A DNA stretch of 44,287 nt from Dehalococcoidia bacterium (GTDB taxonomy: Bacteria > Chloroflexota > Dehalococcoidia > UBA3495): the NCBI GenBank assembly GCA_030753265.1, contig JASMCQ010000016.1:1-44287 (forward strand), written 5' to 3'. Positions 8,318 to 15,319 of this stretch are shown one piece after another. Below the pieces are notes generated by a model. The model was not told the DNA's origin and did not search any database. It saw only the letters and a list, made by a program, of their open reading frames with translations. Positions within the stretch are counted from its first letter, which is position 1. Each line of letters starts with the position of its first letter. The position numbers and the translations under genes were made by a program.

Positions 8318-10150
8318 ATGCGAGCTAGGAGCATCCGGCTATCCATACTGATCCTCCTTCTTCTTGGTCTTGCCCTCCTTTCCCTGGGTTTCAAGGACAT
8401 AAACGTCGACCTCCCAGGGTTTCCCGAGTTGAAACGTGGCGGTACCGGCCCCTTGGGCCTCAAGCTGGGCCTGGACCTCCGCGGAGGGGCCCACCTGGTC
8501 TACCAGGCCGATACGGGGACTCGGTTCGACGTAACCTTTTTGGACCCGATTTTCACCCAGCAAGTAGAGAACGCCCTGGGTGAGTTGCGGTTCGGTGAAC
8601 AGCAGTTGGCCTTCGAGAACTTTGCCGTCGACTCGCTGGGGGCCAGCAGAATCCGGATCAAGACCGGATTGCTGGACGGAAACGACCCCAGGCGAACCGA
8701 ATTTCAGGAAACCATGGTGGAGGAGCTGGGGTCCATCGAAGCCGTTACCATCACTGATACCGATGCACCGACCGTTGAGGAGATGGAAGGCGCACTGGAC
8801 ACAATCAACCGCCGGGTTAACCTGTTCGGCACCGAAGAGCCGATCATTCAGCGCTTCGGCGACGACCGAATCGTGGTTCAGCTACCGGGGGCCAGCGGCT
8901 CGGTGACGGAGATCGGGTTCCTGGAGCCGGTACCTGACGTTGCCGATGAAGCAAACGCCGTGGAGATCGTGGGAAGCCTCCTGGAGGCCGTGGGCTTCGA
9001 TGACGTTGAGGTTAAGCGCGAGTCCGACCGGACCTTCAGGGTAAATTCCGCCACCGTGGGCAACCTGAAACGTGAGGCGGCCAGACCGGCCCTTGAAGAG
9101 CGGCTGGGACCGGTCAGCCGGTTCCAGGTCTCCAGCGGCATCGATCAGGCCAAGGCCCTTATCGGGGGGACGGCCCAGTTGGAGTTCAAAGAGCGGACCT
9201 GCACCGACGTAACCTGCGTGCAGTTCACCGATGCCGATATTGGCCTGACCGGTGATGACCTGTCCCGGGCCTACGCCAGGACCGATCAGGTGGGGTTCGG
9301 CTGGGTGGTGATAATCAACTTCAACGATCGGGGTACCGAGATATTTTCCGATTTGACCCGCAAAATCGTCGGGCAGCCCGGCAAGCGAATCGCCTTCTTC
9401 ATGGACGACGAGGAGCTTCTTGCCCCGGTGGCCCAGGCGTGGATACGGGACGGAGTCACCCGGATCACCGGCAATTTCACCCGGGAAGAAGCCCGGACCC
9501 TGGCGATTCAGCTGGAAGCGGGCCGCTTGCCCGTGCCCTTGAAGCTCATCCAGGAGAACGATGTTGACGCCCTGTTGGGCTCGGAGTCACTGCGCAACAG
9601 CCTCATCGCCGGTATCGTCGGGCTGGGGCTGGTCATCGTCTTCATGCTCGCCTACTACCGCATGGCCGGGGTGGTGGCGGCCGTGGCGCTGGTCTTTTAC
9701 GCGATAGTCGTTCTGGCGATATTCAAGCTCATCCCGGTCACGCTCACCTTGTCCCATATCGGCGGGTTCATTCTGTCCATTGGTATGGCGGTGGACGCAA
9801 ACATTCTGATATTCGAGCGAATGAAAGAAGAAATGCGCATTGGGCGGACCCTCGCCTCCTCGATGGAGGTCGGGTTCAACCGGGCCTGGCCGGCCATCAG
9901 GGACGGCAACGTTTCCACCCTGTTCACGTGTCTCGTCCTGCTCTGGTTCGGTGACCGGCTGGGAGGAGGGCTGGTTACCGGCTTCGCCATCAGCCTGGGC
10001 ATCGGCGTACTGGCCAGCATGTTCACGGCGGTGGTGCTGAGCCGCAATCTGCTCCAATTACTGGCCTGGATCGGCCTGGGTAAGAACCTCGGCCTGTTCA
10101 CACCGGAAGGGGTGCCGCGCACCGCCCAGATTAGCGGGGGGGGCAGGTAA
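8318..10150 (+). CDS. secD: Protein translocase subunit SecD
   Basis: SecD works with SecF to pull secreted proteins across the membrane using the proton gradient. The 610-aa protein has an N-terminal membrane helix (about residues 6-24) and the hallmark LGLDLRGG at 50-57. A large external P1-type domain contains TINRRVNLFGTEEP. The C-terminal membrane bundle holds helices from about residue 425 to 590, including HIGGFILSIGMAVDANILIFERM, the conserved helix 4 region. It is of normal length for a separate SecD and is followed two bases later by secF, so the two are translationally coupled. Confidence 0.95.
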   Translation: MRARSIRLSILILLLLGLALLSLGFKDINVDLPGFPELKRGGTGPLGLKLGLDLRGGAHLVYQADTGTRFDVTFLDPIFTQQVENALGELRFGEQQLAFENFAVDSLGASRIRIKTGLLDGNDPRRTEFQETMVEELGSIEAVTITDTDAPTVEEMEGALDTINRRVNLFGTEEPIIQRFGDDRIVVQLPGASGSVTEIGFLEPVPDVADEANAVEIVGSLLEAVGFDDVEVKRESDRTFRVNSATVGNLKREAARPALEERLGPVSRFQVSSGIDQAKALIGGTAQLEFKERTCTDVTCVQFTDADIGLTGDDLSRAYARTDQVGFGWVVIINFNDRGTEIFSDLTRKIVGQPGKRIAFFMDDEELLAPVAQAWIRDGVTRITGNFTREEARTLAIQLEAGRLPVPLKLIQENDVDALLGSESLRNSLIAGIVGLGLVIVFMLAYYRMAGVVAAVALVFYAIVVLAIFKLIPVTLTLSHIGGFILSIGMAVDANILIFERMKEEMRIGRTLASSMEVGFNRAWPAIRDGNVSTLFTCLVLLWFGDRLGGGLVTGFAISLGIGVLASMFTAVVLSRNLLQLLAWIGLGKNLGLFTPEGVPRTAQISGGGR

Positions 10151-10152
10151 AC

Positions 10153-11178
10153 GTGCTCGATATTGTAGGCAAGCGGGGCTGGTACTTCCTGGTCTCGGCC
10201 CTCATCATTCTTCCCGGACTTATCTCGTTGATTTATCCGCCCGGCTGGCTATCGCTGGAATCGGGGCTCAACGCCGGAATTGACTTCACCAGCGGGTCGG
10301 TGTTGAACATGACCTTCGAGGATCGCATCGACGAGGCGGATATCCAGGCGCGAATGGATGAGCTGGGCTATCCGGAAGCGTTGATTCAGAAGATCGGCAG
10401 CCGGTCCGTGTTCATCCGCACCAAGTTGTTGGATGATGAGGATTCCAGTGACCGGGGTCCCTTCCGGCCCGAGTGCATCGAGGATGGCCGGTCCGAGCGC
10501 CAGTGCATTCAGGACGACCTGGACAAGTTTGTCGGTGCCGTTGAAAGCGTGGACTTCGCCTCGATCTCTCCGATCATCGCGAGGGAAACGGTCAAGAACG
10601 CGTTCTACGCGATGCTGGCGGCATCGGTGGTCATAATGCTCTACATCTGGTACGCCTTTCGCAAGGTCCCCAAGGCGTATCGCTACGGGTTCAGCGCGAT
10701 CCTGGCCTTGGTCCACGATGTCCTGTTCGTCCTGGGGGTGTTCTCGATCCTGGGGAGGGTGGTCAACATGGAGGTCAACTCCATGTTCATCGTCGGCCTC
10801 CTGATCGTAGCCGGCTACAGCGTCAACGATACAATCGTGGTGTTCGATAGGATTCGGGAAAATGTGATGCGGCATCCGGATCGCCCCCTGGCCGGGCTGG
10901 TGAATCTGAGCATCCTGGATACCATGGGGCGGTCTCTGAACACCAGCTTCACCACCCTGTTCGTGCTCCTGGCCATGCTGCTGATCGGCGGCCCCAGCAT
11001 TCAGGGCATGCTGCTGGTGGTGGCCCTGGGCGCGGTGGTGGGGACCTACAGCTCCGTTTTCATTGCCAGCCAGTTCCTGATCATCTGGGACCGCGGCGAG
11101 ATCGGAAAGCTGCTGCGCCGGGGCCGGCGCGGGCCGGCCGCCGCTGCCGCGGGTCTACTTCACCTCATCGGCCGCTAG
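10153..11178 (+). CDS. secF: Protein translocase subunit SecF
   Basis: Partner of SecD. This 341-aa protein starts with GTG two bases after the secD stop. It shows the N-terminal membrane helix, GIDFTSGSVLNM (the SecF version of the DLRGG motif), an external domain, and the C-terminal helices. These include ALVHDVLFVLGVFSILGR and VAGYSVNDTIVVFDRIREN, the diagnostic SecF signature, then NTSFTTLFVLLAMLL. A negatively charged, cysteine-containing stretch in the external domain (about residues 95-125) is less conserved. No terminator with a T-run follows; the repeat island begins within 70 bases. Confidence 0.95.
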   Translation: MLDIVGKRGWYFLVSALIILPGLISLIYPPGWLSLESGLNAGIDFTSGSVLNMTFEDRIDEADIQARMDELGYPEALIQKIGSRSVFIRTKLLDDEDSSDRGPFRPECIEDGRSERQCIQDDLDKFVGAVESVDFASISPIIARETVKNAFYAMLAASVVIMLYIWYAFRKVPKAYRYGFSAILALVHDVLFVLGVFSILGRVVNMEVNSMFIVGLLIVAGYSVNDTIVVFDRIRENVMRHPDRPLAGLVNLSILDTMGRSLNTSFTTLFVLLAMLLIGGPSIQGMLLVVALGAVVGTYSSVFIASQFLIIWDRGEIGKLLRRGRRGPAAAAAGLLHLIGR

Positions 11179-11238
11179 CGTGCTGATAGGTAATTAGCGC
11201 TACATCACCGGAATCGCGCGACGTTCTCTCTCCGCCTT

Positions 11239-11266
11239 CGTCTTTCCGGCGAAGGCCGGAACCCAG
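11239..11266 (+). repeat. Palindromic dispersed repeat, copy A
   Basis: A 28-base unit opening CGTCTTTCCGGCG and closing GCCGGAACCCAG. It is identical to copy C (11754-11781) and inverted relative to copy B (11556-11583). Its last base directly abuts the stop codon of the GIY-YIG fragment. When translated, such repeats give the 'PAEAGTQ' strings often seen as spurious proteins in many bacterial genomes. Confidence 0.8.
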
Positions 11267-11545
11267 CTAACCAAGCTCCTCATACAAGTCGCGCCATCGG
11301 GGATTCGATTCCTCAATTAGTGCGATCTTCCAGGACCGCTTCCAATCCTTGATTCTCTTCTCTCGCCCAATGGCACTTTCCATCGTAACGTGCGCTTCGT
11401 ACCACACTAGCGCGTGCACGCCGTATCGCTGAGTGAACCCTTGGGCCAGGTCCCCTTTTTGTTGCCAGGCACGTTGGACGAGATTGGAGGTGACTCCCAC
11501 GTACAGCGTGCCGTTTCGCCTGCTGGCCAGGAGGTAGACGCAAGG
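11267..11545 (-). pseudogene. GIY-YIG endonuclease, start codon lost
   Basis: The minus strand encodes VYLLASRRNGTLYVGVTSN, the GIY-YIG signature (VYL...YVG). It continues NLVQRAWQQK, a YGVHALVWYE strand, AIGREKRIKDWKR with the catalytic-type Arg/Glu region, and ends RDLYEELG with a TAG at 11267-11269. This is a complete single-domain GIY-YIG nuclease of ~92 aa except that no ATG, GTG or TTG lies in frame at the expected start. The codons before VYLL read AKPC, where relatives as I remember them read MPC, so a base or two seems lost. Inverted copies of one repeat flank it on both sides. A shorter product from the internal GTG (VGVTSN) would lack the first catalytic strand. Confidence 0.65.
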
Positions 11546-11555
11546 TTTTGCCGCC

Positions 11556-11583
11556 CTGGGTTCCGGCTTCCGCCGGAACGACG
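11556..11583 (-). repeat. Palindromic dispersed repeat, copy B (inverted)
   Basis: Read on the minus strand it is CGTCGTTCCGGCGGA followed by AGCCGGAACCCAG, differing from copy A at only a few internal positions. It lies 16 bases upstream of the first recognisable codon (VYLL) of the GIY-YIG fragment, so copies A and B form terminal inverted repeats around that gene. Confidence 0.75.
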
Positions 11584-11622
11584 ATGGTGATGCATAAGGG
11601 TGTTCCTCCTCGTTTCGGCGAT

Positions 11623-11746
11623 GCTCCCCTCAACAATCCAGCACCCCTCCACGGCAGCTGCGACATTCCCCTTGTAACGGCGGCGCTCCTCTCGTCAATC
11701 CGGCACCCTTCCTCGGCAACGGCGACACTCCCCTCGCTAGGGCGAC
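11623..11746 (+). repeat. Degenerate 62-bp tandem repeat, two units
   Basis: Two head-to-tail units start at 11623 and 11685. Both carry GCTCC.CTC, CAATCC.GCACCC.TCC, CGGCA, and GCGACA.TCCCCT in the same order with a constant 62-base offset. No protein is supported across the region. Its origin is unknown; it lies between the GIY-YIG unit and the C/D hairpin. Confidence 0.6.
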
Positions 11747-11753
11747 ATTTTCT

Positions 11754-11820
11754 CGTCTTTCCGGCGAAGGCCGGAACCCAGGGAAGTTTCAACTGGATCC
11801 CGGCCTTCGCCGGGATGACG
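11754..11820. repeat. Compact inverted-repeat element, copies C and D
   Basis: Copy C (11754-11781) equals copy A. Copy D (11793-11820, minus strand) reads CGTCATCCCGGCGAAGG then CCGGGATCCAG. Only 11 bases separate them, so the whole 67-base unit can form one long hairpin. It has the architecture of a small non-autonomous derivative of the A/B pair, with the nuclease gene replaced by a short loop. Confidence 0.75.
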
Positions 11821-11920
11821 GACCGGGCATCAAGCCGTTTCCGAGATGCCAGTGCCTGGTTTCGGGAATTGCGGTTAGGCTGACTCGTCCGCCCGAGGCT
11901 TGTCGAAGCGCCTAGTGTCG

Positions 11921-12055
11921 GTGGTTCGACAAGCTCACCACGAACGGTGGAGGTGGATTCCTACCTGGTGCCGGTGGTTCGACAAGCTTGCCATGAACGG
12001 TGGAGGTGGATCCCACCTGGTGCCGGCGGTTCGACAAGCTTGCCACGAACGGTGT
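11921..12055 (+). repeat. Tandem 52-53 bp repeat, three units (GGTTCGACAAGCT family)
   Basis: The string TTCGACAAGCT recurs at 11925, 11978 and 12030, each followed by CACCACGAACGG or a close variant. The stretch between units is GTGGAGGTGGAT..CACCTGGTGCCGG. A reversed half-copy (GGCTTGTCGAA) precedes the array near 11898. The same core forms the palindrome at 25417-25482, so this is a dispersed family. Repeats with this core are common in many environmental bacteria. There is no spacer diversity, so it is not a CRISPR array. Confidence 0.75.
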
Positions 12056-12128
12056 TGATAACGCCCATTATCGAAAAGGAAGTACTGGACCGGTCGAGGC
12101 CCGGCACAGCACCCGCCGCGCCGCTTCG

Positions 12129-13160
12129 TTAGCCCGGTAACAGGACCAGGCGGCCCAAGACGCTACGGCTGGAGAGGAGATCGAAGGCGGTTGCGGCCTG
12201 GTCCAAGGGAAGGCTCTGGCTCACCACCGGTCTGAGGGCGCCCCGGACGACCATGTCGGCGACCCGCCGGACCAGGGCGCGGGAGACCCCCGAGGAGCCC
12301 AGGATTCGAGCATCGCGGAAGATTACCTCCGCCAAGTCCAGACTCACCGGAACTCCGCTGATCTCCCCCAGCAGGACCAGGCGTCCGTACTGGCCCAGGC
12401 TGCGCCACGTGGCCGGAAACAGGGCTGAACCGACGGTGTCGATGACCACGCCGGCGCCCTCGTCCTCGGTCAAGGCCAGTACCATCTCGTCGAAGTCCAG
12501 AGGCGCGGTTTCCAGCACCTGCGACGCCCCCAGCAGCGTCAGGTCCGCCTCCTTTTCCGGTGAGGAGGTAACCGCCATCACCTGGCCCTCCATCGCCGCG
12601 CCGATCTGCACGGCATGGACTCCCAGGCCGCCCCCGGCGCCGGTAACCACCACGGTCTCACCGGGTTGGACCTTCGCCACTTGCTGGACCGCCTGTAGGG
12701 ATACTCCCATGGGGCAGGCGAAGAGGGCGGCGCCGGTCAAGTCTACACTCTCGGGGATGGGGACCAGGCTGTGCTCGGAGACGGCCAGGAATTCAGCAAA
12801 CCCACCGTCCCGGCCGTGGCCGATGCCCGTGCCCCGCCGGCAACGGTGCTCACGGCCTTGTTTGCAGCGGTCGCAACGGCCGCACGCGTCGGTCAGAATG
12901 TTTACCACCCGGTCTCCGGCCCGGAGCGTGCTGACACCTTCGCCCACTTGGACCACCGTACCGGCCACCTCGTGTCCCAGAATCGATCCGGGCTTGACGC
13001 CCCGCCGGAGCACCCCTTTCATGACCAGCAGGTCGTGATGACAGAACCCGCAGGCGGCCACCCGCACTAGGGCTTCACCGGGGCCCGGAACCGGATCGGG
13101 CACCTGGGTAACGGATAGAACCGGGGGGTTGCCGGGTTTTTCCACAATCAACGCGCGCAT
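12129..13160 (-). CDS. Zinc-dependent medium-chain alcohol dehydrogenase family protein
   Basis: A 343-aa NAD(P)-dependent oxidoreductase. The catalytic zinc site is visible as Cys37 (ACGFCHHD) and His63-Glu64 (LGHEVAG). The structural zinc lobe has Cys93, 96, 99 and 107 (CGRCDRCKQGREHRC). The nucleotide-binding fold starts at VVVTGAGGGLGVHAVQ. The substrate is not predictable. It is transcribed away from nfo, and a good promoter lies so close to its ATG that the message would have almost no leader. Its 3' end borders the repeat island. Confidence 0.9.
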   Translation of the reverse strand: MRALIVEKPGNPPVLSVTQVPDPVPGPGEALVRVAACGFCHHDLLVMKGVLRRGVKPGSILGHEVAGTVVQVGEGVSTLRAGDRVVNILTDACGRCDRCKQGREHRCRRGTGIGHGRDGGFAEFLAVSEHSLVPIPESVDLTGAALFACPMGVSLQAVQQVAKVQPGETVVVTGAGGGLGVHAVQIGAAMEGQVMAVTSSPEKEADLTLLGASQVLETAPLDFDEMVLALTEDEGAGVVIDTVGSALFPATWRSLGQYGRLVLLGEISGVPVSLDLAEVIFRDARILGSSGVSRALVRRVADMVVRGALRPVVSQSLPLDQAATAFDLLSSRSVLGRLVLLPG

Positions 13161-13170
13161 AGTTGCTGGT

Positions 13171-13198
13171 ATTATAGTCCGGCGTCGATGGTTGTCTA
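13171..13198 (-). promoter_or_regulatory. Promoter of the alcohol dehydrogenase gene, leaderless layout
   Basis: On the minus strand TAGACA (13193-13198) and consensus TATAAT (13171-13176) are 16 bases apart. Ten bases separate the -10 box from the ATG at 13160, so transcription should begin within a few bases of the start codon. No Shine-Dalgarno sequence is present, which fits leaderless initiation. Confidence 0.6.
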
Positions 13199-13218
13199 GC
13201 CGCCATTTGGCTTATAAT
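13192..13218 (+). promoter_or_regulatory. Candidate nfo promoter
   Basis: TTGTCT (13192-13197) and TATAAT (13213-13218) lie 15 bases apart, shorter than ideal. The -10 match is perfect. The -35 overlaps that of the divergent dehydrogenase promoter, so the two could interfere. The leader to the nfo ATG at 13312 would be about 87 bases. Confidence 0.4.
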
Positions 13219-13311
13219 TTGATAGAGGGTACAACTAATTGGGAAAGGTCTCAGGGCGCTCTTCCCAGAGAACCATCTCCCAGGTGCTAATCGATCCTGG
13301 AGGGAGAACCC

Positions 13312-14169
13312 ATGAAAATAGGCGCCCATGTGTCTACCGCGGGGGGAATCAGCAAGTCGGTGGGCCGCGCTGTGGAAATCGGAGCCGAGACCATTCAGAT
13401 CTTCGGGTCGTCGCCCCAAGCCTGGGCCTTCAAGCCTATTTCCGGGGAGGAAGTGAAAGCTTTCCGGCAGAGTGCGGCCGAGGCGGGAATAGGGCCGGTG
13501 TTCCTCCACGCGATCTACCTGGTCAACCTGGGGACGCCCAAGCCGGAGTTGCTGGAAAAGGGAATCGAGTCGCTGGTGAACTATATGAATCTGGCCGCGG
13601 ATATCGGCGCGGCGGGGGTCATCTTTCATCCGGGCAGCCACGGGGGCGCCGGCTACGAGGCCGTCTACCCGCAAACCGTGTCGTCCATCCAGCGGGTGCT
13701 GGAGGGCTCTCCGGAGAACTCCACGCTGGTGCTGGAGAACATGGCGGGCATGGGCCAGCATATCGGCGCCAAGTTTGAGGAGTTGGGGCGCATTTTGGAA
13801 GGCGTGGGCAGCTCCAGGCTCCGGGTGTGCCTGGATACCCAACACTGCTTCGCGGCCGGTTACGACCTGACCAACCGTGATGGGATCGAATCGATGATAG
13901 CCGAGTTCGACAGGGACGTTGGCGTGGCCAACCTGGTAGCCGTTCACGCCAACGACTCCAAGCGCGTCTGCGGTTCAGGCGTCGACCGCCACGACAACAT
14001 CGGTGAAGGTTTCATTGGAGAAGACGGCTTCGCGGCGATCATGGAAAACCCGGCGTTCCGGGACGTGCCGTTCCTGCTGGAGGTGCCCGGTTTCGAGGGC
14101 AAGGGACCGGACCGGCAAAACATCGACCTGTTAAAAAGCCTACGCCAAAGGTTAGAGATCGCCAGTTGA
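13312..14169 (+). CDS. nfo: Deoxyribonuclease IV (AP endonuclease)
   Basis: Cuts DNA 5' of abasic sites in base-excision repair using a three-zinc centre. The 285-aa protein starts MKIGAHVSTAGG, and carries the family signatures LVLENMAG, HPGSH (His106), CLDTQHCFAAGYD (from Cys173), HANDSK and DRHDNIGEGFIG, which supply the metal ligands. Length matches the family. The ATG follows GGAGGGAGAACCC, a strong ribosome binding site. The next gene starts within its stop codon (TTGA overlap), so it heads a three-gene operon with a putative protease and pgpA. Confidence 0.95.
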   Translation: MKIGAHVSTAGGISKSVGRAVEIGAETIQIFGSSPQAWAFKPISGEEVKAFRQSAAEAGIGPVFLHAIYLVNLGTPKPELLEKGIESLVNYMNLAADIGAAGVIFHPGSHGGAGYEAVYPQTVSSIQRVLEGSPENSTLVLENMAGMGQHIGAKFEELGRILEGVGSSRLRVCLDTQHCFAAGYDLTNRDGIESMIAEFDRDVGVANLVAVHANDSKRVCGSGVDRHDNIGEGFIGEDGFAAIMENPAFRDVPFLLEVPGFEGKGPDRQNIDLLKSLRQRLEIAS

Positions 14170-14534
14170 TTCACCTGTCCCGCCGAGAGTTCATCCGCCT
14201 GGTGCGCCAGGCGTACCGCCGGGTGCCGCCTGCCATGCGGGAGGCGATGCACAACGTGGATATCGTGGTGGAGGAGAGGCCCCGCCCGGAGGATCTGGAC
14301 CTGGCCGACGCGGGGGCCACGCTGTTCGGGATGTACACTGGGGTGCCGCTGCCCGAGCGGGAAGGCGGTGAGCCGCTGCTGCCCGACCGGATCGTCCTCT
14401 ATCGCCGGCCAATTCTGGAAAGCTGCTCCACCCGCGCCGAGGCGGTGCGGGAGATTCGCGTTACACTTTTGCATGAGGTGGGCCACTACTTGGGCATGAA
14501 CGAGGAAGATTTGGATCGGCTGGGTTATGGTTAG
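14166..14534 (+). CDS. Small zincin-like metallopeptidase family protein (HExxH)
   Basis: A 122-aa protein of the 'MMP-like domain' family of predicted small zinc proteases. The HEVGHYLGM motif (His103, Glu104, His107) fits HExxHxxG with a following Met, near the C terminus as usual for this group. Other family features are the opening 'F..LV..A...LP..' equivalent (EFIRLVRQAYRRVPPAMRE), VDIVVEERP, and LFGMYTGVPL..R. No signal peptide is present, so it is cytoplasmic. The start is a TTG overlapping the nfo stop codon, and its end overlaps the pgpA start by eight bases. The physiological substrate is unknown. Confidence 0.8.
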   Translation: MIHLSRREFIRLVRQAYRRVPPAMREAMHNVDIVVEERPRPEDLDLADAGATLFGMYTGVPLPEREGGEPLLPDRIVLYRRPILESCSTRAEAVREIRVTLLHEVGHYLGMNEEDLDRLGYG

Positions 14535-15027
14535 CCAGTTGCGGTCTACCATGACGAGCCGCCTGGCCGCCATCATGGGCCCGCTGGGTTGGCTGGTGGG
14601 CACCGGGCTGGGAGCAGGTCTGGCCCCGGTCGCGCCGGCCACGGCGGGCAGCTTCGTGGCCCTGGTCATATACTACTATCTCCCCATCGACGGATACTCG
14701 GTAGCCCTGTACCTGATGATCGGGGTTGGCTTTTCCGCCGGGATTTGGGCAACGGGCAGCCTGAGCCGCCCCACCGACCCCGACCCCCGGCGGGCCGTCT
14801 GGGACGAGTTCGTGGGAGTATGGGCCACCTGCTTGTTTCTTCCCAAAACCCTCCCCTGGTTGGCCGCGGCCTTCATCTGCTTCCGCATTCTGGATATAGT
14901 GAAACCGTGGCCAATCCGCCGGCTGGAGCGTCTCCCCGGAGGGTGGGGAATAATGGCGGACGACCTGCTGGCGGGGGTATACGGCTTGACCCTGCTCAAC
15001 GGCGTGAGGCTGATATTCTTCGACTGA
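14527..15027 (+). CDS. pgpA: Phosphatidylglycerophosphatase A
   Basis: Membrane enzyme that dephosphorylates phosphatidylglycerophosphate to phosphatidylglycerol. The 166-aa protein has GLGAGLAPVAPATAGSFVAL (variant of the G.G..P.APGT.GS motif), DPRRAVWDEFVGVW, FRILDIVKPWPIRRLE and GIMADDLLAGVYG, matching the family's acidic metal-binding motifs. Three to four hydrophobic segments fit an integral membrane protein. The ATG at 14527 overlaps the end of the preceding gene. It complements CdsA in the next operon, which supplies the CDP-diacylglycerol precursor. Confidence 0.9.
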   Translation: MVSQLRSTMTSRLAAIMGPLGWLVGTGLGAGLAPVAPATAGSFVALVIYYYLPIDGYSVALYLMIGVGFSAGIWATGSLSRPTDPDPRRAVWDEFVGVWATCLFLPKTLPWLAAAFICFRILDIVKPWPIRRLERLPGGWGIMADDLLAGVYGLTLLNGVRLIFFD

Positions 15028-15089
15028 GCCGTCATTGCCGGGGCGGTAAATCTAGGCGGCGCGGACCGGTTTGGACCAGGCCTTCCGCG

Positions 15090-15118
15090 TTGCCCAGCTT
15101 CGGCGGCTGTGATATACT
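15090..15118 (+). promoter_or_regulatory. Promoter of the rpsB operon
   Basis: TTGCCC (15090-15095) and TATACT (15113-15118) are separated by 17 bases. Transcription would start near 15125, leaving a leader of about 195 bases before rpsB. Confidence 0.6.
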
Positions 15119-15124
15119 CCACCT

Positions 15125-15319
15125 GATAATGCCTGCCTTATCGGGAACCGCTGGCCGGGAGAGAAGCAGAGGAGGCGGTTCTCAGCAGATGAGGGGGGTT
15201 TTTGTCGCTTGGGCCAAAGGCGCAGGGGCCCGAGGTTTAGCATGAGGTCCGGGTCTACCGGCATGTTTGAACGAAAACGGTATTAGAGCGAGGTAGGTAA
15301 GTTTGGAAAGGCAGGTCTT
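15125..15319 (+). promoter_or_regulatory. Long structured leader of rpsB, candidate S2 autoregulatory RNA
   Basis: Two inverted repeats sit at the 5' end: GATAA (15125-15129) with TTATC (15138-15142), and GGGAACCGC (15143-15151) with GCGGTTCTC (15175-15183). The latter has one G-U pair. S2 is known to repress its own leader in several bacteria. The length and structure suggest the same here, but I cannot match it to a known leader family by eye. Confidence 0.4.

Noticed and set aside
11921..12055. Possible CRISPR array
   Set aside because: Only three units, the inter-unit sequence is itself repeated, and no cas gene is near.
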